From positions 1 through 13,705 of the forward strand of contig CAYVRW010000063.1 in NCBI GenBank assembly GCA_964453575.1: 13,705 bases of DNA, in the 5' to 3' direction. Made by a program: the position numbers and the translations under genes. Shown piece by piece: positions 1-7,136 of this stretch (positions are counted from its first letter, which is position 1; the number at the start of each line of letters is the position of its first letter). This DNA is from JABDBK01 sp964453575. GTDB lineage: Bacteria > Pseudomonadota > Gammaproteobacteria > DSM-16500. The notes below the pieces were generated by a model, which made no database searches, was not told where the DNA came from, and worked only from the letters and a program-made list of their open reading frames with translations.

Positions 1-87
1 GATAACCACCTGTTTTCTTATGTAGAGTTGTGAGCAAAAATTTTGCGGGGTGACAAAGAAGTGGTGCAAACAGGCAACCTAATAAGC

Positions 88-1170
88 CTATTGCATAAAC
101 TTCTCAAGCATCATTTTGCAGATCCATTCCACGGCATATTGTTTAACACGAATACCACGCAAAGGGATTTTTTGATTAAATTGTTTATTGTCAATCATGA
201 TTTCAATCGTTGTAAAATTGGTTTTTTCATGGTGCCAAAATTCTTTAAGCCCAGTAATGTGAACGTTAGCTTTGGTGAGATCAGCAGTAAATGTAAGCTT
301 ATGACATGTTTCTGGCGTAAGCAAAATGGATTCCAATAAGCCGCCCGTTGCTTGATCGCAGATGCTAGTATTAGAAAGAGTAGGGAGTAGTTGTTTTAAT
401 TTTTCTGAAGCCGTTAATTTTCCATCATCAATGATATAATTGCTAACAGCTTCGTTAATTTTTGCAGCCAAACTTAAGAAATCATTTTTATGCGTCGAAT
501 AAATTTTAAATTCAAGATAGGGATAACAAATACGATAACCTGTAGTGCAATCAAAAGGTTTGGCGAGTGCATCCAGCGTTTCTGCAATTTCACCTTCACT
601 GACACCAAACAATAGCCATTTTTGCTGATAAAAAGTTTGCTGAAAACCATGTTTGATTAAAATGGGAGTGACAACTTGATCGACCATTGGCAAACATTCC
701 GGCGGCGGGCCGGGTAACATAAAAATCCATTGTTTATCGATTTCTAAACTGCAACCGGCTGCCGTGCCAGAAGTGTTAGGAATAATATCAGCACCTTCGG
801 GAAATATAGCTTGTTGTTTATTGTTATCAGGCGGTATGTTGTAGCCATAATTTTTTAAACGTTCAACAATAATATTCCAAGTATTTTCGTCGAATATTAA
901 TTTTTTATTAAATGCTTCGGCTAAAGCATAACGTGTCAAATCATCCGACGTAGGGCCCAGGCCGCCGGTGATAATCACTGCTTGATGGGATTGTAATAAA
1001 TATAAGAGAGCTTTTTTGATTTCTTCCGTATTGTCGCCTACCACCATGTGATTGCCGCATAAAATACCATGATTAAAAAGGTATTGGGCAATGGCTTGGG
1101 AATTGGTATTTAAAATGTCGCCATTTTTGAGTTCATCACCTGTGGCGAGTAGGGCTACGAGTTTTGTCAT
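88..1170 (-). CDS. cinA: CinA-family protein with decayed C-terminal (PncC-like) domain
   Basis: The N-terminal half is a clear MoCF/MPT-binding-type CinA domain. It has LLATGDEL near the start, TGGLGPTSDD at about residues 68-77 and the PGPPPE loop at about 153-158. In full-length CinA (about 415 aa) this domain is linked to ADP-ribose/NAD by-product hydrolysis, and the C-terminal domain is an NMN deamidase (PncC). Here the protein has only 360 aa. The PncC signature AESCTGG is reduced to CDQATGG (TGG at about 275-277), so the serine normally considered catalytic is missing, and only about 83 residues follow it. Deamidase activity is therefore doubtful. I start at the ATG at 1170, which has GAAG six bases upstream. 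A TTG four codons earlier lacks a ribosome-binding site. The gene follows rplS by about 130 nt on the same strand, with a large hairpin between them. Family assignment is firm; loss of deamidase activity is inference. Confidence 0.85.
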   Translation of the reverse strand: MTKLVALLATGDELKNGDILNTNSQAIAQYLFNHGILCGNHMVVGDNTEEIKKALLYLLQSHQAVIITGGLGPTSDDLTRYALAEAFNKKLIFDENTWNIIVERLKNYGYNIPPDNNKQQAIFPEGADIIPNTSGTAAGCSLEIDKQWIFMLPGPPPECLPMVDQVVTPILIKHGFQQTFYQQKWLLFGVSEGEIAETLDALAKPFDCTTGYRICYPYLEFKIYSTHKNDFLSLAAKINEAVSNYIIDDGKLTASEKLKQLLPTLSNTSICDQATGGLLESILLTPETCHKLTFTADLTKANVHITGLKEFWHHEKTNFTTIEIMIDNKQFNQKIPLRGIRVKQYAVEWICKMMLEKFMQ

Positions 1171-1241
1171 AGTGATCTTCAATCCATGAACTGGAGAGAG
1201 GAGGAACGTGGGATGCCTCTATCTTATGGGTTCTACACTTC

Positions 1242-1290
1242 CCTCCTTCCCCCAACCCCTTCCTCCAAAAAAAGCATTTGGAGGAAGGGG
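1242..1290 (-). terminator. Hairpin with mirror-repeat third strand downstream of rplS
   Basis: Immediately after the rplS stop lies a perfect 14-bp inverted repeat (arms 1256-1269 and 1277-1290, 7-nt loop). In the transcript the 5' arm is CCCCTTCCTCCAAA and the 3' arm TTTGGAGGAAGGGG. No T-tract follows. Instead, after the trinucleotide TTG, comes GGGGAAGGAGG, the exact mirror image of GGAGGAAGGGG. The position suggests a transcription end or mRNA 3' stabiliser for the rpsP-rplS operon, but it is not a canonical intrinsic terminator. It could fold as a purine-motif triplex. The purine runs could also form a two-layer G-quadruplex. Confidence 0.5.
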
Positions 1291-1299
1291 GGCTAGAAA

Positions 1300-1740
1300 C
1301 TATTCCGTTGACTCTGCGTTATCATCCGATGATTCAGCAGCAGGAGCAGCGTCATTAGCTTGCGCTGTACCGTTTTTGTTAGTTTTTTTCAACTTTTCAC
1401 GAATACGTGCAGCTTTACCACTAAGTTCGCGCATGTAATAAAGTTTAGCGCGGCGCACTTCACCATGACGTTTGACTTCAATGCTGTCAATGATAGGGCT
1501 GTAGGTTTGGAATACACGTTCAACACCAACACCATGTGAAATCTTGCGCACGGTGAATGCAGAATTAAGACCGCGGTTACGTTTAGCGATAACAACGCCT
1601 TCAAAAGATTGCAAACGTACACGTTCACCTTCTTTTACTTTAACTTGAACGACAACGGTATCGCCCGGTGAAAAGTCAGGAATATTTTTGGAAAATGCCT
1701 GCATTTGTTCAGTTTCAAGTATTTGTATAATATTGCCCAT
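1300..1740 (-). CDS. rplS: 50S ribosomal protein L19 with C-terminal extension
   Basis: L19 sits at the 30S-50S interface of the ribosome. Residues 1-117 match the whole family, with PGDTVVVQVKVKEG from about residue 25, SFEGVVIAKRNRGL, AFTVRKIS and a C-terminal GKAARIREKL. The usual length is about 115 residues. Here 146 are encoded, the extra about 29 being a low-complexity tail that starts basic (KKTNKNG) and ends rich in Ala, Ser, Asp and Glu. An AGGA lies eight bases before the ATG. It is the last gene of rpsP-rimM-trmD-rplS, 15 nt after trmD, and is followed by a strong hairpin. Identification is certain; whether the tail has a function is unknown. Confidence 0.97.
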   Translation of the reverse strand: MGNIIQILETEQMQAFSKNIPDFSPGDTVVVQVKVKEGERVRLQSFEGVVIAKRNRGLNSAFTVRKISHGVGVERVFQTYSPIIDSIEVKRHGEVRRAKLYYMRELSGKAARIREKLKKTNKNGTAQANDAAPAAESSDDNAESTE

Positions 1741-1755
1741 GTTTATTTCCTCATG

Positions 1756-2493
1756 CTATTTTCTTTCTCGGATAAATTCCATCAGCAATGCTAACTGAAC
1801 TTTATCCAAATTTACCTTATTTAATAAATCCGGTCGTTTTAGCCATGTTTTACCTAACGATTGCTTTAAACGCCAGCGATCTATGTCTTTATGATTCCCA
1901 CCCAATAACACTTCTGGAACATCCAAACCCTGAAAACTTTCGGGTCGTGTATATTGAGCATATTTTAATAATCCGGCACTCAATGTATCTTGCGCTGCGG
2001 AATCATCCGAACCCAGCGCGCCGGGGATCAAGCGTGTGATTGCATCTATCATTGTCATGGCAGCTAATTCGCCGCCGGACAATACATAATCACCGATTGA
2101 CCATTCTTCATCGACTTCAAGCTCAAGCAGACGTTCATCGATGCCTTCATAACGTCCTGCAATAAAAATAAGGCTTTCTTTTTTAAGTAACTCAGCCGCA
2201 GCCTCTTGATTAAACAACTTTCCTTGCGGGGAAAGATGAATCACTACTGGTTTATCAGTAGGGGCTGCCTTTTTGGCTTCATGGATAGCACCTTGTAAAG
2301 GTTCTGCCATCATCACCATGCCTGGGCCGCCGCCGTAAGGTCTATCATCCACATTTCTGTGTTTATTCTTGGTGAAATCCCGAGGATTCCAACAATTGAG
2401 GGTGATTAATTGGTTCCTAAGTGCGCGTCCTGTCACTCCATATTCCAGAGTGGCAAACATTTCTGGAAAAAGCGTAATGACTCCAAACCACAC
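1756..2493 (-). CDS. trmD: tRNA (guanine-37-N1)-methyltransferase TrmD
   Basis: TrmD is a SPOUT-class methyltransferase that uses S-adenosylmethionine to make m1G37 in tRNAs, preventing +1 frameshifts. At 245 aa it has normal length. Landmarks are FPEMF near the start, DDRPYGGGPGM (about 49-59), LSPQGKLFNQ (87-96), AGRYEGIDER (112-121) and SIGDYVLSGGE (132-142) of the trefoil knot. Asp169, in the position of the E. coli catalytic Asp169, is followed by YTRP (about 181-184). The start is GTG with GAGGG eight bases upstream; no ATG fits the conserved N-terminus. It lies between rimM (11 nt gap) and rplS (15 nt gap), the classical operon order. Confidence 0.97.
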   Translation of the reverse strand: MWFGVITLFPEMFATLEYGVTGRALRNQLITLNCWNPRDFTKNKHRNVDDRPYGGGPGMVMMAEPLQGAIHEAKKAAPTDKPVVIHLSPQGKLFNQEAAAELLKKESLIFIAGRYEGIDERLLELEVDEEWSIGDYVLSGGELAAMTMIDAITRLIPGALGSDDSAAQDTLSAGLLKYAQYTRPESFQGLDVPEVLLGGNHKDIDRWRLKQSLGKTWLKRPDLLNKVNLDKVQLALLMEFIRERK

Positions 2494-2504
2494 TTAACAA
2501 ACCC

Positions 2505-3008
2505 TCAAATCAATTCCCAATCCACTCGCATGATCTTATTTGCGAGGTCTATGCTTTTAATCACATCATTAGGCAGGTAAGGGATAGCATGTTCTGTTTC
2601 GCCCTTCACTACCAATACATCATTGGAACCCGTTTCGATAATGTATACAATTTGACCTAAAGTAACACCGTTTTGATTGATAACGGTTAAACCAATAAGG
2701 TCGTTCCAATAATACTCATCTTTCTCTAAAGCAGGAAGCTGAGACCTTAATATGGCCACCTTCTTGCCTGTCAGTAAACGTGCTTTCTCTGGATTGTCGT
2801 AGCCTACAAACTTAACGATGATGCCTTTGCCATATTCGCGTACATCGGTCACATCGATGGCTTTAAAACCACCTTTTTCTTCCAGGTACCAAGGCGTATA
2901 TTCGGCTATGCCAACAGTCGATTCTGTGTAAGAAATGACCTTTAACCAGCCTTGAACACCATACGTTGAGGCTATTTTGCCAACAATCACATAATCAGCT
3001 TTATTCAT
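2505..3008 (-). CDS. rimM: Ribosome maturation factor RimM
   Basis: RimM binds S19 in the 30S head and assists 16S rRNA 3' domain maturation. The N-terminal beta-barrel domain opens with GKIASTYGVQGWLKV (about 10-24). The C-terminal PRC-barrel begins at the characteristic EYYWNDLIG (about 98-106). Its length of 167 aa is typical. The ATG at 3008 is preceded by a GGAT about 10 bases upstream. It lies 17 nt after rpsP and 11 nt before trmD, consistent with one polycistronic transcript from the promoter ahead of rpsP. Confidence 0.96.
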   Translation of the reverse strand: MNKADYVIVGKIASTYGVQGWLKVISYTESTVGIAEYTPWYLEEKGGFKAIDVTDVREYGKGIIVKFVGYDNPEKARLLTGKKVAILRSQLPALEKDEYYWNDLIGLTVINQNGVTLGQIVYIIETGSNDVLVVKGETEHAIPYLPNDVIKSIDLANKIMRVDWELI

Positions 3009-3025
3009 CAGGCATCCAAAACAGC

Positions 3026-3301
3026 TTATTGCTGTGTTGTACCTGTGGTTTCTTTAGCTGATTTTTCAAATGTTTTAATCAATTGTTTTACACGGTCCGA
3101 AGGTTGCGCACCTTTTGAAATCCAATATTGCGCACGTTCGTGATTTAAGTTTAAACGTACGTCTTTGCCAGCAGCAATAGGGTTAAAATAACCGATACGT
3201 TCAACACAGCGACCATCGCGAGCAGAACGCTTGTCGCTAACAACAATATGATAAAAAGGGCGTTTTTTTGCTCCGCCGCGTGATAAACGAATGACTACCA
3301 T
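3026..3301 (-). CDS. rpsP: 30S ribosomal protein S16
   Basis: S16 is an assembly protein of the 30S body. The conserved N-terminus MVVIRLSRGGAKKRPFYH and the following RDGRCVERIGYFNP (about 28-41) identify it. The length is 91 aa (82-90 is usual), with a short Thr/Gln-rich end. The ATG at 3301 follows an AGGAAA about nine bases upstream. As the first gene of the rpsP-rimM-trmD-rplS operon it is preceded by a good sigma70-type promoter (3344-3372) and a leader of about 35 nt. A structured repeat element lies upstream of that promoter, between rpsP and ffh. Confidence 0.97.
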   Translation of the reverse strand: MVVIRLSRGGAKKRPFYHIVVSDKRSARDGRCVERIGYFNPIAAGKDVRLNLNHERAQYWISKGAQPSDRVKQLIKTFEKSAKETTGTTQQ

Positions 3302-3343
3302 TAGTTTCTATTTCCTAATTAATTCTATAAATAAAGGCCACGA

Positions 3344-3372
3344 ATTATACGCGACTTTTTCGTATTTGCAAA
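3344..3372 (-). promoter_or_regulatory. Sigma70-type promoter of the rpsP operon
   Basis: On the minus strand, TTTGCA (3367-3372) and a perfect TATAAT (3344-3349) are separated by 17 bp. Transcription would start near 3337, about 35 nt before rpsP. It lies between the repeat element and rpsP, so the operon can be expressed independently of ffh. Confidence 0.6.
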
Positions 3373-3381
3373 TAACTTATC

Positions 3382-3392
3382 TTATCTTATAG
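3382..3392. repeat. Left flanking direct repeat of copy 1
   Basis: TTATCTTATAG occurs here and again at 3522-3532, on the two sides of the structured repeat. It is a candidate target-site duplication. The left side also contains a tandem CTTATCTTAT, so the exact boundary is uncertain. Confidence 0.5.
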
Positions 3393-3393
3393 C

Positions 3394-3516
3394 GATTCCC
3401 ACTGAAGAAGCTTAGCTATTCATTTGTAGCGACTTGTTGTCAGGATGACAACACTAAGCACAGGGATGTGCTGTTTGGAGCGTAAAATGAATAGCTAAGC
3501 TTCTTCAGTGGGAATC
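3394..3516. repeat. Structured dispersed repeat, copy 1 (32-bp arms)
   Basis: Perfect 32-bp arms (3394-3425 and 3485-3516) enclose a 59-nt centre. Inside it, on the plus strand, are hairpin 1 (3435-3453: 7-bp stem TGTTGTC/GACAACA, loop AGGAT) and hairpin 2 (3457-3472: 6-bp stem AGCACA/TGTGCT, loop GGGA). These are followed by GTTTGGAGCG. A second copy lies at 8892-9038 with unrelated arms but the same core. An 11-bp direct repeat, TTATCTTATAG, flanks the element (3382-3392 and 3522-3532). The right copy includes the ffh stop codon. Nature unknown: a non-autonomous mobile element or a structured RNA are both possible. Confidence 0.85.
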
Positions 3517-3521
3517 ACAGT

Positions 3522-3532
3522 TTATCTTATAG
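3522..3532. repeat. Right flanking direct repeat of copy 1, within the end of ffh
   Basis: This second TTATCTTATAG encodes, on the minus strand, the last codons and TAA stop of ffh. If it is a target-site duplication, the element inserted exactly at the ffh stop codon and left the protein intact. Confidence 0.5.
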
Positions 3533-4889
3533 GCGGCATCATTCCAGGCGGCAATTTACCCTGTAAACCACGCATCATTTTCAATAAACCACCCTGTTTG
3601 GACATTTTTTTCATCATTTTTTGCATTTGGCCAAACTGCTTGAGCAGCCTATTAATAGCCTGAATATCGGTTCCAGAGCCCATGGCGATGCGTCTTTTAC
3701 GCGAACCATTGATAACATCCGGGAAACGGCGCTCTTTTTTAGTCATGGAGTTAATAATGGCTTCAATTTCAGTGAGCATTTTGTCATTGATGCTGTCTTT
3801 GGCTGTTTTAGGCAGGTTATTCATCCCGGGTAATTTGTTCATAATACCCATAATGCCGCCCATATTGGTGATCTGGCGTAATTGATCGCGGAAGTCTTCC
3901 AGATCAAACATTTTGCCTTTTTTCAGCTTCTTAGCAAGTTTTTCAGCCTTAGAACGATCCAAATTACGTTCAGCATCTTCAACTAAAGTTAAAATATCCC
4001 CCATGCCTAAGATACGAGATGCCACACGATCGGGATGAAAAGGCTCTAAAGCATCGATTTTTTCACCTATGCCCATGAATTTAATGGGTTTTCCTGTGAC
4101 ATGCCGAATGGAAAGTGCCGCACCGCCGCGAGCATCACCATCCGTTTTAGTTAAAATGACACCCGTTAAAGGCAGTGCTTGATTAAAAGCATGGGCAGTA
4201 TTAGCAGCATCCTGACCGGTCATGCTATCGACCACAAACAAGGTTTCGATAGGGTTGGCCGCTTGATGCAATTGTTTAATTTCAGCCATCATCTCATCAT
4301 CAATGTGCAAGCGGCCGGCGGTGTCGATAATAAGCACATCGATAAGTTTGGCTTTAGCAGCACTGATAGCAGCTTGGGCAATAGCAATGGGGTCTTTAGA
4401 AGGAAAACTAAAAAATTCTATATTAATCTGTTTGGCGAGCGTTTCTAATTGTTGAATAGCAGCAGGCCGATAAACGTCGGTACTTGCTACCATGACCGAT
4501 TTTTTATGAGTTTGCTGTAAAAAACGCGCTAATTTGGCAACCGTTGTGGTTTTGCCCGACCCTTGCAAGCCGGCCATTAAAATAATAGCTGGAGGCTGAG
4601 CGCTGAGGTTAAGGTCATCACAATGCTCACCCATCATGCTGATCAGCTCTTGATGGACAAGCTTAATGAGCGCCTGGCCTGGCGTCAGACTTTGCATGAC
4701 TTCCACGCCTATGGCCTTGGTTTGGATATGTTCTACAAAATCTTTAACGACGGGTAGGGCAACATCGGCCTCAAGCAAAGCCATGCGAATATCACGCATG
4801 GTGTCTTTAATATTGTCTTCGGTTAAGCGTCCTGTACCGCTTAAATTTTTTAAAACGCGACTTAATCGCTCAGAAAGGTTTGCAAACAT
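3522..4889 (-). CDS. ffh: Signal recognition particle GTPase Ffh (SRP54)
   Basis: Ffh binds 4.5S RNA and signal sequences of nascent membrane proteins and docks with FtsY. At 455 aa it has full length. It has an N-terminal helical domain (about 1-95) and a G domain with P-loop GLQGSGKTT (107-115), DTAGR (189-193) and TKTDGDARGG (247-256). A methionine-rich M domain (from about 300) ends in the RNA-binding SGTDIQAINRLLKQF and MMKKM segments. The ATG at 4889 has GGATGAG upstream. Its neighbours, rpsP downstream and a CNNM gene divergent upstream, match the E. coli order except that ypjD is absent. The stop codon lies inside a direct repeat that flanks the adjacent structured element. Confidence 0.98.
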   Translation of the reverse strand: MFANLSERLSRVLKNLSGTGRLTEDNIKDTMRDIRMALLEADVALPVVKDFVEHIQTKAIGVEVMQSLTPGQALIKLVHQELISMMGEHCDDLNLSAQPPAIILMAGLQGSGKTTTVAKLARFLQQTHKKSVMVASTDVYRPAAIQQLETLAKQINIEFFSFPSKDPIAIAQAAISAAKAKLIDVLIIDTAGRLHIDDEMMAEIKQLHQAANPIETLFVVDSMTGQDAANTAHAFNQALPLTGVILTKTDGDARGGAALSIRHVTGKPIKFMGIGEKIDALEPFHPDRVASRILGMGDILTLVEDAERNLDRSKAEKLAKKLKKGKMFDLEDFRDQLRQITNMGGIMGIMNKLPGMNNLPKTAKDSINDKMLTEIEAIINSMTKKERRFPDVINGSRKRRIAMGSGTDIQAINRLLKQFGQMQKMMKKMSKQGGLLKMMRGLQGKLPPGMMPPIR

Positions 4890-4922
4890 AGTGACTCATC
4901 CGAAAGTACTTAATGGCGATGA

Positions 4923-4928
4923 AGTATA
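4923..4928 (-). promoter_or_regulatory. Possible -10 box for ffh
   Basis: TATACT on the minus strand lies 34-39 nt upstream of the ffh start. No good -35 hexamer is visible 16-18 bp further up, so this is a weak call. Confidence 0.3.
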
Positions 4929-4962
4929 GCGTAAGATGCCCATGAGGGCACTATTTTATTCG

Positions 4963-4991
4963 TTGATGGCAAGGGTTCTTTGAATTAAGAT
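4963..4991 (+). promoter_or_regulatory. Possible promoter of the CNNM/CorB gene
   Basis: TTGATG (4963-4968) and TAAGAT (4986-4991) are separated by 17 bp, each matching four of six consensus bases. They lie about 30 nt ahead of the start codon in the divergent ffh/CNNM intergenic region. Confidence 0.35.
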
Positions 4992-5021
4992 AGCCATTAC
5001 ATCTTTTTTCGGAAAATACGT

Positions 5022-6290
5022 TTGACTCACACGGATATAGTAGTTTACAGCTCGGTCCTCCTCTTGCTCATTTTGTTAGCGGCCTTTTTTTCGGCAGCAG
5101 AAACGGCATTGATGTCTATTAATCGCTATCGGTTAAGACATAAAGCACGCATCAAAAAACGTTTTGCCATGCAGATTATTCAATTACTTAAACGGCCTGA
5201 CAGGTTATTAGGTACTATTTTAATTGGCAGCACCGTCGCAAATATTATAGCTTCTGCCCTGGCCACTTTATTGGCCATTCATTATTTCGGCGAAGCTGGC
5301 GTTTTCCTTATCACTATTCTACTGACCCTTGTCATTCTGATTTTTTCTGAAGTGGCGCCTAAAACATTGGCAGCACTTTATCCCGATAAAGTAGCGAAAA
5401 TCGTGGCCTGGCCTATTAGTTTGTTATTGAAGATTTTTTACCCCCTAGTATGGTTGGTGAATACAGTTTCCAATGGATTGTTGCGTTTAATGCGGGTGAA
5501 ACTGTCCGGTCATGTGGTTGAACCGTTAAGCAGAGAAGAGTTGCGTAATGTGGTATACGAAGCAACGGGCAAAACTTCTCATCAATATCAAAGTATGCTG
5601 CTTGGCATTTTGGATTTAAATAAAGTCACTGTGGATGATGTAATGGTGCCGCGACATGAAATTGCAGGTATTGATTTAGATAGCACTTGGCAAGAAATTT
5701 CTCAAGTGATCGCGAAAAGCAAACATGAGTGGATGCCGGTTTATAAAGAAAATATCAATCAAGTAACAGGTATTTTGCATATTCGCGAATGTATGAAGAT
5801 GGCATTAGACGGCGAATTAAATCAACAAATGTTAATAAAATTGTTGCATGAACCTTATTTTATTCCAGAAGGTACGCTGTTAAATATTCAATTACAAAAT
5901 TTTAAACAACATCATCAACGTTTTGCGCTGATCGTGGATGAATATGGTGAAATTCAAGGTCTCATCACCTTGAAGGATATTTTAGAAGAGATTGTAGGAG
6001 AATTTACCTCCAGTGTAGAAGTAGGTAATAAGTTTATACTGTTGCAATCAGACGGCAGTTATTTGATTAATGGTGCTGTGACCGTACGTGAATTAAATCG
6101 CATTACGCATTGGCAATTTCCATTACGCGGCCCTAGAACATTAAGCGGTTTAATTATTGAAAATTTAGAGTCTATTCCTAAAGTGGGTATTTGTTTAAAA
6201 ATTGCAGATTATCCTATTGAAATTATTGATGTGAAAGAAAATCGTGTGAAGACGGCGAGGGTGTTTCCGAAATTGATACGGCCGGATTAG
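5022..6290 (+). CDS. yfjD: CNNM (DUF21) / CBS-pair / CorC-HlyC membrane protein, YfjD/CorB type
   Basis: This family is implicated in Mg2+ (and Co2+) transport or its regulation in the inner membrane. The N-terminal CNNM domain (about 5-180) has roughly four hydrophobic helices, with the signature FFSAAETALMSINRYRLRH, and RPDRLLGTILIGSTVANI followed by EVAPKTLAALYPDKVA. A CBS pair follows (about 200-330, with TVDDVMVPRHEI and LIVDEYGEIQGLITLKDILEEIVGE written here as two adjoining motifs). The C-terminal CorC/HlyC domain starts near 340 and ends in KVFP-type RVFPKL. The 422 aa match the E. coli YfjD length and sequence along the whole protein. The start is TTG at 5022, with GGAAAA upstream; the first in-frame ATG would delete the first transmembrane helix. 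It is divergent from ffh. Confidence 0.93.
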   Translation: MTHTDIVVYSSVLLLLILLAAFFSAAETALMSINRYRLRHKARIKKRFAMQIIQLLKRPDRLLGTILIGSTVANIIASALATLLAIHYFGEAGVFLITILLTLVILIFSEVAPKTLAALYPDKVAKIVAWPISLLLKIFYPLVWLVNTVSNGLLRLMRVKLSGHVVEPLSREELRNVVYEATGKTSHQYQSMLLGILDLNKVTVDDVMVPRHEIAGIDLDSTWQEISQVIAKSKHEWMPVYKENINQVTGILHIRECMKMALDGELNQQMLIKLLHEPYFIPEGTLLNIQLQNFKQHHQRFALIVDEYGEIQGLITLKDILEEIVGEFTSSVEVGNKFILLQSDGSYLINGAVTVRELNRITHWQFPLRGPRTLSGLIIENLESIPKVGICLKIADYPIEIIDVKENRVKTARVFPKLIRPD

Positions 6291-6419
6291 AATGCTGCGA
6301 TTTTTACTTTACTATACAATGAGTTGTCCACTAACCAGTAAATTTCGTGCGTATCGCGCGAATTTGCATGGTTTGATCCTGAAAAATGCATATTAAACCT
6401 TTTTCAACCAGAACTTCTG

Positions 6420-6806
6420 CTATTTTATAAGCAAAGCCGCTATGACATTTCTACCTTCCGCAGTTAAAGCATTGTAAGTCCGACAGGCAGCACGAGTGTC
6501 CATGATTTCGACGCCAATGCCTTGATTGATAAGATCGCCATATATTTCAATAGAGGGGAAGACGAGTTTTTCGCCCGTTCCTATCAATAAAATAGCAGGT
6601 TTCAAACTAAGGATAGCAGTTAAATGTTCAGGCAACAGTTCCGCGATGGTATTGGGTTGCCAATGATCAATCAAAGTATTGGCGGCAATAATAACACTTT
6701 CATGATAAAACTTATCATTAATTTGAATTTGCCCGGGTTGATAAGCACGGATTTGATAGTTGGCACTATTTTCGTCTAAGGTGAGCGGCATAAAGTTGAT
6801 TGACAT
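6420..6806 (-). CDS. Mth938-like domain (DUF498) protein
   Basis: A 128-residue single-domain protein of the Mth938/DUF498 family, the fold shared with the mitochondrial complex I assembly factor NDUFAF3. Family features visible here are an early IRAYQPGQIQIN segment, and the hydrophobic core around PAILLIGTGEKLVFPS. These are followed by GIGVEIMDTRAACRTYNALTAEGRNVIAALL, written here only as a description of the C-terminal half. No catalytic residues are known for the family and the bacterial role is unclear. I start at the ATG at 6806; a TTG immediately before it would add one residue. No strong ribosome-binding site is visible. It is divergent from the small membrane gene at 6855 and convergent with the CNNM gene. 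Confidence 0.85.
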   Translation of the reverse strand: MSINFMPLTLDENSANYQIRAYQPGQIQINDKFYHESVIIAANTLIDHWQPNTIAELLPEHLTAILSLKPAILLIGTGEKLVFPSIEIYGDLINQGIGVEIMDTRAACRTYNALTAEGRNVIAALLIK

Positions 6807-6854
6807 CAATTAAAGTAGTACGCATTATGTTAACAAAATTTGGAGCTTTAATAC

Positions 6855-7115
6855 ATGATACCTATTCATCAAATACAATGGCCTTTTAAAAGTGTCGTAG
6901 GCGCACTTTTGCTTGGTTTATTTTTGGGCCCTATTGGCTTGCTTTATGCAACGACCTGGGGTGGGGTAGTGATGTTGGTCTTGGCGGTTGCGATTATTCC
7001 CACTAAACTCCCTGTGCCGATTGCTATAGTGTGGTTAGGAAGCTGCGTGTGGAGTGTTATTGCAGCAAATCGATTTAATCAAAAACTTATGCAGAAAATT
7101 AGCACGCTTCATTAA
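6855..7115 (+). CDS. Small hydrophobic membrane protein, unknown function
   Basis: An 86-residue protein with three hydrophobic stretches (about 13-31, 36-48 and 53-71), separated by short turns rich in Gly and Pro. A GPIGLLYATTWGGVVM segment spans the first turn. Such G-P-x-G-L-x-Y-x-x-x-x-G-G patterns occur in small uncharacterised inner-membrane proteins. The C-terminus is polar and basic. The ATG at 6855 has GGAG nine bases upstream (6842-6845). Only 21 nt separate it from the likely recJ start, so the two are probably cotranscribed, which does not by itself imply a shared function. Confidence 0.8.
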   Translation: MIPIHQIQWPFKSVVGALLLGLFLGPIGLLYATTWGGVVMLVLAVAIIPTKLPVPIAIVWLGSCVWSVIAANRFNQKLMQKISTLH

Positions 7116-7136
7116 CACATCATTTTGGATTTTGTC

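Noticed and set aside
34..46. GCAAAA-A-TTTTGC near the left edge as a hairpin or binding site
   Set aside because: The single-base centre cannot form an RNA hairpin, and such AT palindromes are expected by chance. Nothing else supports a function for 1-87.
3394..3516. CRISPR, integron attC or REP/BIME interpretation of the structured repeats
   Set aside because: There are no arrays or spacers, no RYYYAAC/GTTRRRY attC ends, and the copies are single with private long arms rather than REP-like clusters.
6340..6365. Hairpin in the convergent spacer between the CNNM and Mth938-like genes
   Set aside because: The stem contains a bulge and a G-T pair, and there is no T-tract in either direction. 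It could aid termination, but the evidence is too thin.
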